A DNA stretch of 6,890 nt from Caldifarciminota bacterium UBA3079 (lineage in GTDB: Bacteria > Hydrothermota > Tepidihabitantia > Tepidihabitantales > Tepidihabitantaceae), in assembly GCA_002366635.1 (NCBI GenBank), contig DFBN01000113.1, positions 1-6,890 of the forward strand, written 5' to 3'. The position numbers were made by a program, and so were the translations under genes. The notes under the pieces are model-generated. The model saw only the letters and a program-made list of their open reading frames with translations, ran no database searches and had not been told where the DNA came from. Shown here piece by piece: positions 1 to 5,205 of the stretch. How positions within the stretch are numbered: position 1 is the first letter of the stretch; every line of letters starts with the position of its first letter.

Positions 1-353
1 GTGGTAATAACAGTATCCAGGAACCAGCAACGTTTAGTTGAAGATTCAACCAGCACCATTCCGATATTTGGCCGGCTTATTGCCAGGGGGATTCCGGGCA
101 AGCCGGCTCCGGTTCCAATGTCGCATACTTGTTTGCCGGACGGGATTAAGGATGCAACCGCAAGTGAATCAATGATGTGATAGGAGAGAATCCTGCGACT
201 GTCTTTTCGTGAGACAAGATTGATACGTGTGTTCCAATCACAGAGCATTTCTGCATAGCGAACGAGCAGGTCCAGTTGGATTTCAGTCAGTCTGAGACCG
301 AGCTTACGACATGCTTTACCCAACCGATATGAATCAGTGCCAGTTGGAAGCAA
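1..353 (-). CDS. rsmG: 16S rRNA (guanine-N7) methyltransferase RsmG, N-terminal part, cut by window edge
   Basis: RsmG (GidB) uses S-adenosylmethionine to methylate N7 of G527 (E. coli numbering) in the 530 loop of 16S rRNA; it is a soluble enzyme, and its loss gives low-level streptomycin resistance in several bacteria. About 117 residues are visible. They include the family's helical start with WNTRINLVSRKD (about residues 40-51), the HIIDSL segment (59-64) and the Rossmann SAM-binding loop DIGTGAGLPGIPLAI (78-92), followed by an acidic strand end LVESS (101-105) expected to contact the ribose. The C-terminal half lies beyond the left edge. The start is uncertain. I chose TTG at 353-351 because it gives a normal N-terminal length and lies 10 bases after the yhaM stop. 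TTG at 323-321 is an alternative, and no in-frame ATG suits. No ribosome binding site is visible, so coupling to yhaM translation is plausible. Family assignment is firm; the start is not. Confidence 0.9.
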   Translation of the reverse strand, partial: MLPTGTDSYRLGKACRKLGLRLTEIQLDLLVRYAEMLCDWNTRINLVSRKDSRRILSYHIIDSLAVASLIPSGKQVCDIGTGAGLPGIPLAISRPNIGMVLVESSTKRCWFLDTVIT

Positions 354-363
354 ATGGCGGCGG

Positions 364-1314
364 TCAGTCGGTTTGGTCTTTGATATAGACGTTGGTTTCG
401 AGGAACCTATGGAAATCAGTCCATTTTGTGCCCGGGTTGTTCTCTACCACATCACGGAACATCGCCACGCGGGAATCGAGGTTGTCCAGAAAATAAACGA
501 TGAATGCTTCTGCAAACTTCGGTGTTTTTGGTGCACCGAACTCCAGATGTCCATGATGTGAGAGAATGATATGGAGCAGCATGCGTGACAATTCTTCCGG
601 GAAGCCTTCGATTCCTTTTATTTTTTCATGCACCATTTCGTATCCGATGACGACATGACCGATAAGTCGGCCATCATATGTGTGGTCGATTGCCGTATCG
701 TATACATATTCTCTAATTTTGCCCACATCGTGAAGCATCACGCCAGTCATCAGCAGGTCGCCGTCAACCTCTTTATAGGTTTCTGCTGCGGCTTTGGCCA
801 TTCTGCACATGAAAACGGTGTGTTCCAACAGGCCGCCTAAGTAGTTGTGGTGAACCATTGCGCCACCCGGGGCCTCGGAGAACCGGGTCATAAACTCCTG
901 GTCTTCGAAGAATGTCTTGAGTAGTTTCTTGAGATGTGGATTTTTTATTCCAGTGAAATAGTCGTGCAGTTCGTCGAGCAGTTTACTCCGGTCGTATCTG
1001 GTCGTGGCGATAAAGTCGTCCCGGCTGACTTCATCCGGGTCCGCAGGATAAATGGCATTCACGGTAAGCTGGGGTTTTCCCTGATAGTTGCCCAATTTGC
1101 CTTGGACATGGTAGAACCCTCCTGTTGTGACACAGCGTAGTGCATCCTCGACCCGGTCCCACATTATGCCGGTCAACCGGCCGGTTTTGTCCTGGAACTC
1201 GAAGGTGAGAAACGGAGCACCGTCGCGTTTTTCCTTGATGTCACGCCGGGTAAGAAAGAAGATGTCCTCCACCGGGATATTCGGTTTCAGATTCTTGATG
1301 AACTGTTTTTTCAT
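364..1314 (-). CDS. yhaM: YhaM-family 3'-5' exoribonuclease (OB-fold plus HD domain)
   Basis: The 316 residues match the size of Bacillus subtilis YhaM (about 314), a metal-dependent 3'-5' exonuclease acting on RNA and single-stranded DNA in the cytoplasm. Residues about 12-90 form an OB-fold nucleic-acid-binding domain (FLTFEFQDKTGRLTGIMWD, then YHVQGKLGNYQGKPQLTV). Residues about 150-300 form an HD phosphohydrolase domain with its metal ligands in order: H165 in GGLLEHTVF, H195-D196 in MLHDVGK, H220, H253-H254 in LSHHG, and D277/D280 in FLDNLDSR. The catalytic set looks intact. The start is well constrained: an in-frame TAA abuts ATG 1314-1312. No Shine-Dalgarno motif precedes it. The stop of the upstream PorV-like gene is only 6 bases away, so the two are probably co-transcribed and the ribosome may re-initiate. 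RsmG follows directly, giving an RNA-metabolism pair. An HD hydrolase with another substrate is possible, but the domain order favours YhaM. Confidence 0.88.
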   Translation of the reverse strand: MKKQFIKNLKPNIPVEDIFFLTRRDIKEKRDGAPFLTFEFQDKTGRLTGIMWDRVEDALRCVTTGGFYHVQGKLGNYQGKPQLTVNAIYPADPDEVSRDDFIATTRYDRSKLLDELHDYFTGIKNPHLKKLLKTFFEDQEFMTRFSEAPGGAMVHHNYLGGLLEHTVFMCRMAKAAAETYKEVDGDLLMTGVMLHDVGKIREYVYDTAIDHTYDGRLIGHVVIGYEMVHEKIKGIEGFPEELSRMLLHIILSHHGHLEFGAPKTPKFAEAFIVYFLDNLDSRVAMFRDVVENNPGTKWTDFHRFLETNVYIKDQTD

Positions 1315-1320
1315 TTATGA

Positions 1321-2232
1321 TTAAAGGGTCAGAGTAAAGGACAACCGATGGGCCATACCAAGTTCGACCATCGGGATGAAGCAGTAGTCAAGTTGATAAC
1401 CTCGGTAGCGTATGCCGAGGCCGGTGGAAAACCCGGCCAGGATGTCAGAACCACCACCGGACTGCAGGTCCGAACCGAAAGTATTATACCCGGCGCGTAG
1501 GGCGACCATATCTCCGGCCCAGCCTTCGATTCCGGCCCTGAACTGGAAACGGTTGTCCAGGGGTTTGAGGATATCAAAGACCAGGTTCAAAGCAGGGTTA
1601 GGCTGAAATCCAAGCCCGGCCGCGAATTCGACGGGCATTGGGTCGCGACCAGTCTGAAATGCCTTGGCTTGATAACCTATGTTTCTGGCGGTAATTCCAG
1701 CGGTCAGGCCTTCAAGACCTTCAATCGGGATGCGGGCTGAAGCCCCGATGTTCCCGGCCAGACCCAGGGTAAAGAAAGTATCAATCGAACCGTAGAGTCC
1801 CTGAAGTCCGAGGCCTAATGAAATGATTTCAGAAAATCGGTATCCACCGCTGACATTGATGTCGGCATAGGAAACGCCGAAAGTGCCGTGTTCTCCGCCC
1901 AGCGCGTCGGTGCGTTTCATTGTGCCGGAATTGAGGTAGACGATACCGAAGCCGATTCCTTTGTCCTCAGCCAGTGGCTGGGAATAGGCGGCAGAGCCGA
2001 TGTGGATACCTGCGATATAGTTAACATAACTGAAAAGAGCGCACTGATATTCGGCCCCAGCAGCATGGGCCGGGCTGTACCAGAAGGCCATTGGACTTTT
2101 GGAGTGCGCAATCGCGGCGCCGGCCATTGCGGCTTCGGCCGCAGTTGGGGTAATGCGCAGGAAATCAAACCCGGCGGTGCCGGCATTCGGGTCAATTGAA
2201 ATCAGACTGAAGATTAACATGCATGCAATCAT
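1321..2232 (-). CDS. PorV/PorQ-like outer-membrane beta-barrel protein
   Basis: The 303-residue product has a short hydrophobic leader (about residues 1-17) followed by GTAGFDFLRITPTAAEAAMAGA (18-39 region). This is the N-terminal signature of PorV/PorQ-family barrels, where a small-residue-rich stretch follows FLRI. The rest alternates short amphipathic strands rich in Gly and aromatic residues (for example GFGIVYLNSG, LGLGLQGLYGS, LRAGYNTFG). It ends in GMAHRLSFTLTL, resembling the family's closing beta-strand, although the last residue is Leu rather than the usual Phe or Tyr. In Bacteroidota, PorV and PorQ serve type IX secretion; relatives in other phyla have unknown roles, so I assign only the fold and location. 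The leader is odd: it has no basic residue before the hydrophobic core, and an in-frame TAA nine bases before ATG 2232 rules out a longer form. ATG 2220 is a second possible start. No Shine-Dalgarno is seen. It heads the leftward unit, upstream of yhaM and rsmG. Confidence 0.8.
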   Translation of the reverse strand: MIACMLIFSLISIDPNAGTAGFDFLRITPTAAEAAMAGAAIAHSKSPMAFWYSPAHAAGAEYQCALFSYVNYIAGIHIGSAAYSQPLAEDKGIGFGIVYLNSGTMKRTDALGGEHGTFGVSYADINVSGGYRFSEIISLGLGLQGLYGSIDTFFTLGLAGNIGASARIPIEGLEGLTAGITARNIGYQAKAFQTGRDPMPVEFAAGLGFQPNPALNLVFDILKPLDNRFQFRAGIEGWAGDMVALRAGYNTFGSDLQSGGGSDILAGFSTGLGIRYRGYQLDYCFIPMVELGMAHRLSFTLTL

Positions 2233-2238
2233 TAAGAG

Positions 2239-2267
2239 AAGTTAATCGGATAAGCGACCTTTGTCAA
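2239..2267 (-). promoter_or_regulatory. Candidate leftward promoter for the PorV-like/yhaM/rsmG unit
   Basis: On the minus strand TTGACA (2267-2262) is a perfect -35 hexamer. With a 17-base spacer, the -10 position holds TAACTT (2244-2239), which matches TATAAT at only three of six positions. If used, transcription would begin near 2232, at or beside the ATG of the PorV-like gene, which would fit a leaderless or nearly leaderless message. The -35 is convincing and the -10 is not, so an activator or another sigma factor could be needed, or the hexamer could be chance. Confidence 0.35.
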
Positions 2268-2290
2268 GCGGATTATTGCCCGGCCAGATG

Positions 2291-2318
2291 TTGACATGTT
2301 TAGCATCAGTCTTAGAAT
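2291..2318 (+). promoter_or_regulatory. Strong sigma70-type promoter for yebC-ruvCAB
   Basis: TTGACA (2291-2296) is a perfect -35 box. It is followed after 16 bases by TAGAAT (2313-2318), five of six matches to TATAAT. A start about seven bases downstream (near 2325) leaves a leader of roughly 28 bases that contains the AAGGAGG ribosome binding site and leads straight to the yebC ATG at 2353. It is the only strong promoter seen ahead of yebC and the ruv genes. No LexA-like operator was recognised around it, so SOS control of ruvAB as in E. coli is not evident here. Confidence 0.7.
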
Positions 2319-2339
2319 AGAAATAGAATTTGATTTTCC

Positions 2340-2346
2340 AAGGAGG
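2340..2346 (+). promoter_or_regulatory. Shine-Dalgarno site of yebC
   Basis: AAGGAGG, complementary to the 16S rRNA tail, lies six bases before ATG 2353. It decides the yebC start: the in-frame ATG at 2296 lies upstream of the predicted transcription start and lacks such a site. It is the strongest ribosome binding site in the window. Confidence 0.9.
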
Positions 2347-2352
2347 ATTGTA

Positions 2353-3105
2353 ATGTCTGGACATTCTAAATGGGCAACGATTAAACATAAGAAGGCGAAA
2401 ACGGACGTTGCCCGGGGAAAGGCGTTTTCCAAGCTGATAAAGGAAATCACCACCGCAGCGCGCACGGGCGGTGGTGACCCGGATGCCAACCCCAGGCTGC
2501 GCACCGCAGTTGAATCGGCCAAGGCAATCAATATGCCGGCCGACAATATCGAACGGGCGATAAAGAAAGGCACAGGCGAATTGCCCGGGGTTACTTACGA
2601 AGAGGTTACATACGAAGGATATGGGCCTGGAGGCGTGGCAATAATGGTTAAGTCCTTGACGGACAACAAGAATCGGAGTACTGCTGCGGTCCGCCATGTG
2701 TTTGACAAGTACGGCGGGAGTATGGGCACGGCCGGGTGTGTTTCCTGGCAGTTCAAACCCAGGGGTTTGATTGTTATCCCAAAAGACAAGGCTTCTGAGG
2801 ATGCGGTTCTTAATGCTGCGCTTGAGGCCGGAGCCGATGATGTTCAGGCTGACGATGCCGGCTATTCGGTAGTGACTGCTATTGACAGCTTTGAGGCGGT
2901 GAAGCAGAAGCTTAAGGAGAATGGGATTGAGTGGCTTAGTGCCGAGCTCACCCAGATTGCCTCAAACACCGTTCCGGTATCAGAGAAGAATGCACCAAAG
3001 GTGCTTAGACTGATGGAGATGCTTGAGGACCTGGACGAGGTCCAGCAGGTGTATGCCAATTTTGACATCCCGGACGAAGTTCTCGACAAGGTGTCCGGGG
3101 CTTAG
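2353..3105 (+). CDS. yebC: YebC/PmpR/TACO1-family protein
   Basis: The 250-residue protein (family usually about 240-250) begins with the near-invariant MSGHSKWATIKHKKAKTD and continues AFSKLIKEI (24-32). It carries the RLRTAVESAKAINMPADNI helix segment (about 48-66) and the YEGYGPGGVAIMV block (87-99), followed by TDNKNRS and FDKYGGSMGTAGCVSWQF (117-134). These cover all three domains of the fold. Family members were first annotated as transcriptional regulators (PmpR in Pseudomonas). Others, including B. subtilis YeeI/YebC2 and mitochondrial TACO1, act on the ribosome to relieve stalling at proline-rich stretches; which role applies here cannot be read from sequence. The start is set by an AAGGAGG site six bases upstream. 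It is first in the yebC-ruvC-ruvA-ruvB cluster, and its 3' end overlaps the likely 5' end of ruvC, the usual genomic neighbourhood for this gene. Confidence 0.97.
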   Translation: MSGHSKWATIKHKKAKTDVARGKAFSKLIKEITTAARTGGGDPDANPRLRTAVESAKAINMPADNIERAIKKGTGELPGVTYEEVTYEGYGPGGVAIMVKSLTDNKNRSTAAVRHVFDKYGGSMGTAGCVSWQFKPRGLIVIPKDKASEDAVLNAALEAGADDVQADDAGYSVVTAIDSFEAVKQKLKENGIEWLSAELTQIASNTVPVSEKNAPKVLRLMEMLEDLDEVQQVYANFDIPDEVLDKVSGA

Positions 3106-3556
3106 GATTCTGGGCATTGACCCGGGCCTGAGTGCGAGCGGTTACGGAGTCATAGAAAACAATCGGGTATTGGATTTCGGTGTTATCAGTACCGACCCGC
3201 AAATGTCAGTGCCGGAACGATTGAGAAAGCTTGGCAATGCTTTCAATAGCATTATCCGGCGCACCGGGCCCGGATACTGTGCAATCGAGACGCTTTTTTT
3301 CAAGGTGGTCGGCGCGCGCAGCGTTCTGCTTTCGGCCCAGTCAAAAGGGGTAATTCTTTATGTGCTGGCGCGCAAGCGAATACCGGTTAAGGAATTTACA
3401 CCGGCAACAATCAAGCTGGCTACTACAGGCAGTGGTCAGGCATCAAAACGGCAGATGAATTATATGATTAAGCAGATTCTCAGCCTGGATGATAATGTGC
3501 CCGAGCATGCGGCCGATGCCCTGGCAGCGGCGTATTGTTTGTCCAGACGTTTGTGA
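3053..3556 (+). CDS. ruvC: Holliday junction endodeoxyribonuclease RuvC
   Basis: RuvC cuts four-way DNA junctions symmetrically after RuvAB branch migration. Counting from ATG 3053 (167 residues), the RNase H-like fold shows all four catalytic acids/His: D23 in LGIDPGLSASGYGVI, E79 in AIETLFF, and H152 plus D155 in PEHAADALAAAYC. The His in the third position resembles the Thermus enzyme rather than the all-acidic E. coli set. The FTPATIKLATTGSGQASKRQM segment (about 115-135) is the conserved DNA-contact region. The family normally begins M-R-I-L-G-I-D, but here the Met position is CTT (3101-3103), which cannot start. ATG 3053 (53-base overlap with yebC) or TTG 3062 are the closest acceptable starts, and CTG 3110 would delete the first strand. 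A weak AGG precedes ATG 3053. The stop TGA overlaps the ruvA ATG (TGATG). Function is certain; the start is a choice. Confidence 0.95.
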   Translation: MPILTSRTKFSTRCPGLRILGIDPGLSASGYGVIENNRVLDFGVISTDPQMSVPERLRKLGNAFNSIIRRTGPGYCAIETLFFKVVGARSVLLSAQSKGVILYVLARKRIPVKEFTPATIKLATTGSGQASKRQMNYMIKQILSLDDNVPEHAADALAAAYCLSRRL

Positions 3557-4113
3557 TGATTGCTTCCCTGCACGGAATACTTCTGGAAAAAGAGCCGACA
3601 AGGCTGGTTTTAGATTGCCATGGTATCGGGTTTGAAGTCCGGGTTCCCCTTTCTACTTCGCGGCGAGTTGGGAAGAAAGGGGATGAAGTAAAACTTCTGA
3701 TTGTTACCCGGTTTCCGAGGGCCGGTGTCGAGCTTTATGGTTTTCTTGAAAAGGCGGAACAGGATGTTTTCAGACTGCTTATTTCGGTGAGAGGTGTCGG
3801 GCCAAAGGCCGGACTTAATCTTTTATCAAGATTGAGTCCGGATGAAGTCCTTGATGCAATTGCCAGAAAAAGGATTGAACTGGTCAGGAGTGTGCCTGGT
3901 ATCGGGCCGAAAAGGGCGGCACGGATTATGGGTGAACTGGAAGAGAAGACTGCGCCGGTGCAAAAAGGGATACCGATTCTCGCTGATGCAGAATCAGCGC
4001 TGACCTCTTTGGGTTTAACGCATAAGGAGGCGCGCGGCCGGCTGGCCCGGGTCGAGACCAATGAAGAGATGACGCTTGAAGAAATTCTGAAACTGGCGTT
4101 GAGGCAGTTATGA
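3556..4113 (+). CDS. ruvA: Holliday junction branch migration protein RuvA
   Basis: RuvA tetramers hold the Holliday junction in a square-planar form and load RuvB. The 185-residue protein (E. coli 203) has the OB-fold domain I from MIASLHGILLEK to about residue 63, ending in the VELYGFLEK block. Domain II carries two helix-hairpin-helix motifs, RGVGPKAG (79-86) and PGIGPKRAARI (114-124), for DNA backbone contact. A short linker follows, then a C-terminal three-helix domain III (about 143-185, ADAESALTSLGL ... LEEILKLALRQL) that binds RuvB. The acidic pin of domain I is not clearly identifiable by eye. ATG 3556 is preferred over upstream TTG 3535 because the family starts with M-I-x-x-L-x-G. 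It overlaps the ruvC stop by one base as TGATG. No Shine-Dalgarno is evident, so coupling to ruvC translation is likely. Its own stop overlaps ruvB. Confidence 0.97.
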   Translation: MIASLHGILLEKEPTRLVLDCHGIGFEVRVPLSTSRRVGKKGDEVKLLIVTRFPRAGVELYGFLEKAEQDVFRLLISVRGVGPKAGLNLLSRLSPDEVLDAIARKRIELVRSVPGIGPKRAARIMGELEEKTAPVQKGIPILADAESALTSLGLTHKEARGRLARVETNEEMTLEEILKLALRQL

Positions 4114-5141
4114 CCGAAAAAGAACGGCTGGTCACGCCCGGCCGGCTTGATGGCGAAGAAGTGCTGGATGAACAGATAAGGCCGAGAAAATTGGGTGAGT
4201 TCGTCGGTCAGAATAAAGTCAAAGAAAATCTCAGAGTTTTTGTCGAGGCGGCCCGGATGCGGGATGAGCCACTCGAGCATGTGCTTTTGTTCGGGCCGGC
4301 CGGATTGGGCAAAACAACGCTTGCATATATTATTGCCGAAGAGATGGGAACTCGGATAAGGTGCAGTTCGGGCCCGATTCTCGAGCGTCCGGTTGATTTG
4401 GCCGGAATACTTACCGGCCTGGCAAAAATGGATGTTTTCTTTATTGATGAAATCCATCGCACAAATAAAGCGGTCGAGGAATTTCTGTATCCGGCGCTTG
4501 AGGAATTTGTCATTGATGTGATGATTGACCGGGGACCGGGTGCAAGGTCAGAAAGAATCCGGCTGAATAAGTTCACACTGGTAGGTGCAACAACGAGGTC
4601 GGGTCTGCTCACTGCACCTTTACGCTCAAGGTTCGGGATTTCATTCAGGCTCGATTATTATCCGGCCGAAGACCTGGTTCAGATAGTCAAGCGTTCGGCA
4701 AGGATTCTTGATATTGCTATTGATGAAAAAGCGGCTTGGGAAATCGGGAAGCGGGCGCGCGGAACCCCGCGGATTGCCAACCGGCTGTTGCGCCGGGTGC
4801 GGGATTTTGCCCAGGTTCAGGGGAAAGAGGTTGTAGATAAAGATATTACCCAGTTTGCATTGTCCAAGCTTGATGTTGATGCCAAAGGTCTGGATGAGAT
4901 GGACAAGAAGATTCTTCTTACCATTATTGACAAGTTTGCCGGTGGGCCGGTCGGGCTCACTTCTTTGTCGGTGGCAGTTGGCGAGGACCCGGGGACAATC
5001 GAAGAGGTCTATGAGCCTTTTCTGGTTCAGGAGGGTTTTATTCAAAGGACACCACGGGGGCGCATGGCAACAACCATTGCCTACAAGCACTTCAAGCGCA
5101 AACCGATAAAAACCGGCCAAGTCGAATTCGGTATCGGCTAA
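4110..5141 (+). CDS. ruvB: Holliday junction branch migration ATPase RuvB
   Basis: RuvB is the AAA+ hexameric motor that pumps DNA through the RuvA-bound junction. The 343-residue product is of standard length. It shows LRPRKLGEF-type entry (RPRKLGEFVGQ, 24-34), Walker A GPAGLGKT (62-69), Walker B FFIDEIH (110-116), sensor 1 with the arginine-finger segment GATTRSGLLTAPLRSRFG (159-176, R172/R174), and sensor 2 RGTPRIANRLLRRVRDFA (217-234). A C-terminal winged helix follows (about 260-335) ending near RTPRGRMATTIAY. All motor residues look intact. ATG 4110 overlaps the ruvA stop as ATGA, and GAGG (4101-4104) lies five bases upstream, a usable ribosome binding site. It closes the yebC-ruvC-ruvA-ruvB block; 64 bases separate it from the MATE exporter gene, with no clear terminator between them. 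Confidence 0.98.
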   Translation: MTEKERLVTPGRLDGEEVLDEQIRPRKLGEFVGQNKVKENLRVFVEAARMRDEPLEHVLLFGPAGLGKTTLAYIIAEEMGTRIRCSSGPILERPVDLAGILTGLAKMDVFFIDEIHRTNKAVEEFLYPALEEFVIDVMIDRGPGARSERIRLNKFTLVGATTRSGLLTAPLRSRFGISFRLDYYPAEDLVQIVKRSARILDIAIDEKAAWEIGKRARGTPRIANRLLRRVRDFAQVQGKEVVDKDITQFALSKLDVDAKGLDEMDKKILLTIIDKFAGGPVGLTSLSVAVGEDPGTIEEVYEPFLVQEGFIQRTPRGRMATTIAYKHFKRKPIKTGQVEFGIG

Positions 5142-5156
5142 TCGCCAGAAATCCGG

Positions 5157-5184
5157 TTGTTACCAGTATCATTGAGATTATGTT
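5157..5184 (+). promoter_or_regulatory. Weak candidate promoter for the MATE gene
   Basis: In the 64-base gap after ruvB, TTGTTA (5157-5162) and TATGTT (5179-5184) are separated by 16 bases, each matching four of six consensus positions. A start near 5191 would leave a short leader with the GAAAGGG site before ATG 5206. No stem-loop with a T-run was seen in this gap, so read-through from the ruv genes is equally possible. Confidence 0.25.
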
Positions 5185-5205
5185 GGCTATTTTCTGAAAG
5201 GGTTT

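Noticed and set aside
2296..2352. In-frame ATG at 2296 giving yebC a 19-residue N-terminal extension
   Set aside because: It overlaps the -35 box, lies upstream of the predicted transcript start and has no ribosome binding site; the conserved MSGHSKW start at 2353 has a strong AAGGAGG.
3023..3052. ATG 3023 as the ruvC start
   Set aside because: It would overlap yebC by 83 bases and add residues with no family counterpart; ATG 3053 or TTG 3062 are less extreme.
3535..3555. TTG 3535 as the ruvA start
   Set aside because: RuvA proteins begin M-I-x-x-L-x-G, which is exactly encoded from ATG 3556 at the TGATG junction.
4293..4300. GGCCGGCC palindrome and many GGCCGG strings across the window
   Set aside because: They occur inside coding sequence at Gly/Pro/Ala/Arg-rich codons and look like codon preference, not a repeat family or binding site.
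3735..4457. Long antisense frame of 240 codons opposite ruvA and ruvB
   Set aside because: It mirrors the codon structure of two certain genes, has no recognisable motif and no start signals; it is a shadow frame.
5142..5205. Possible terminator between ruvB and the MATE gene
   Set aside because: No stem of useful length followed by a T-run could be found in these 64 bases.
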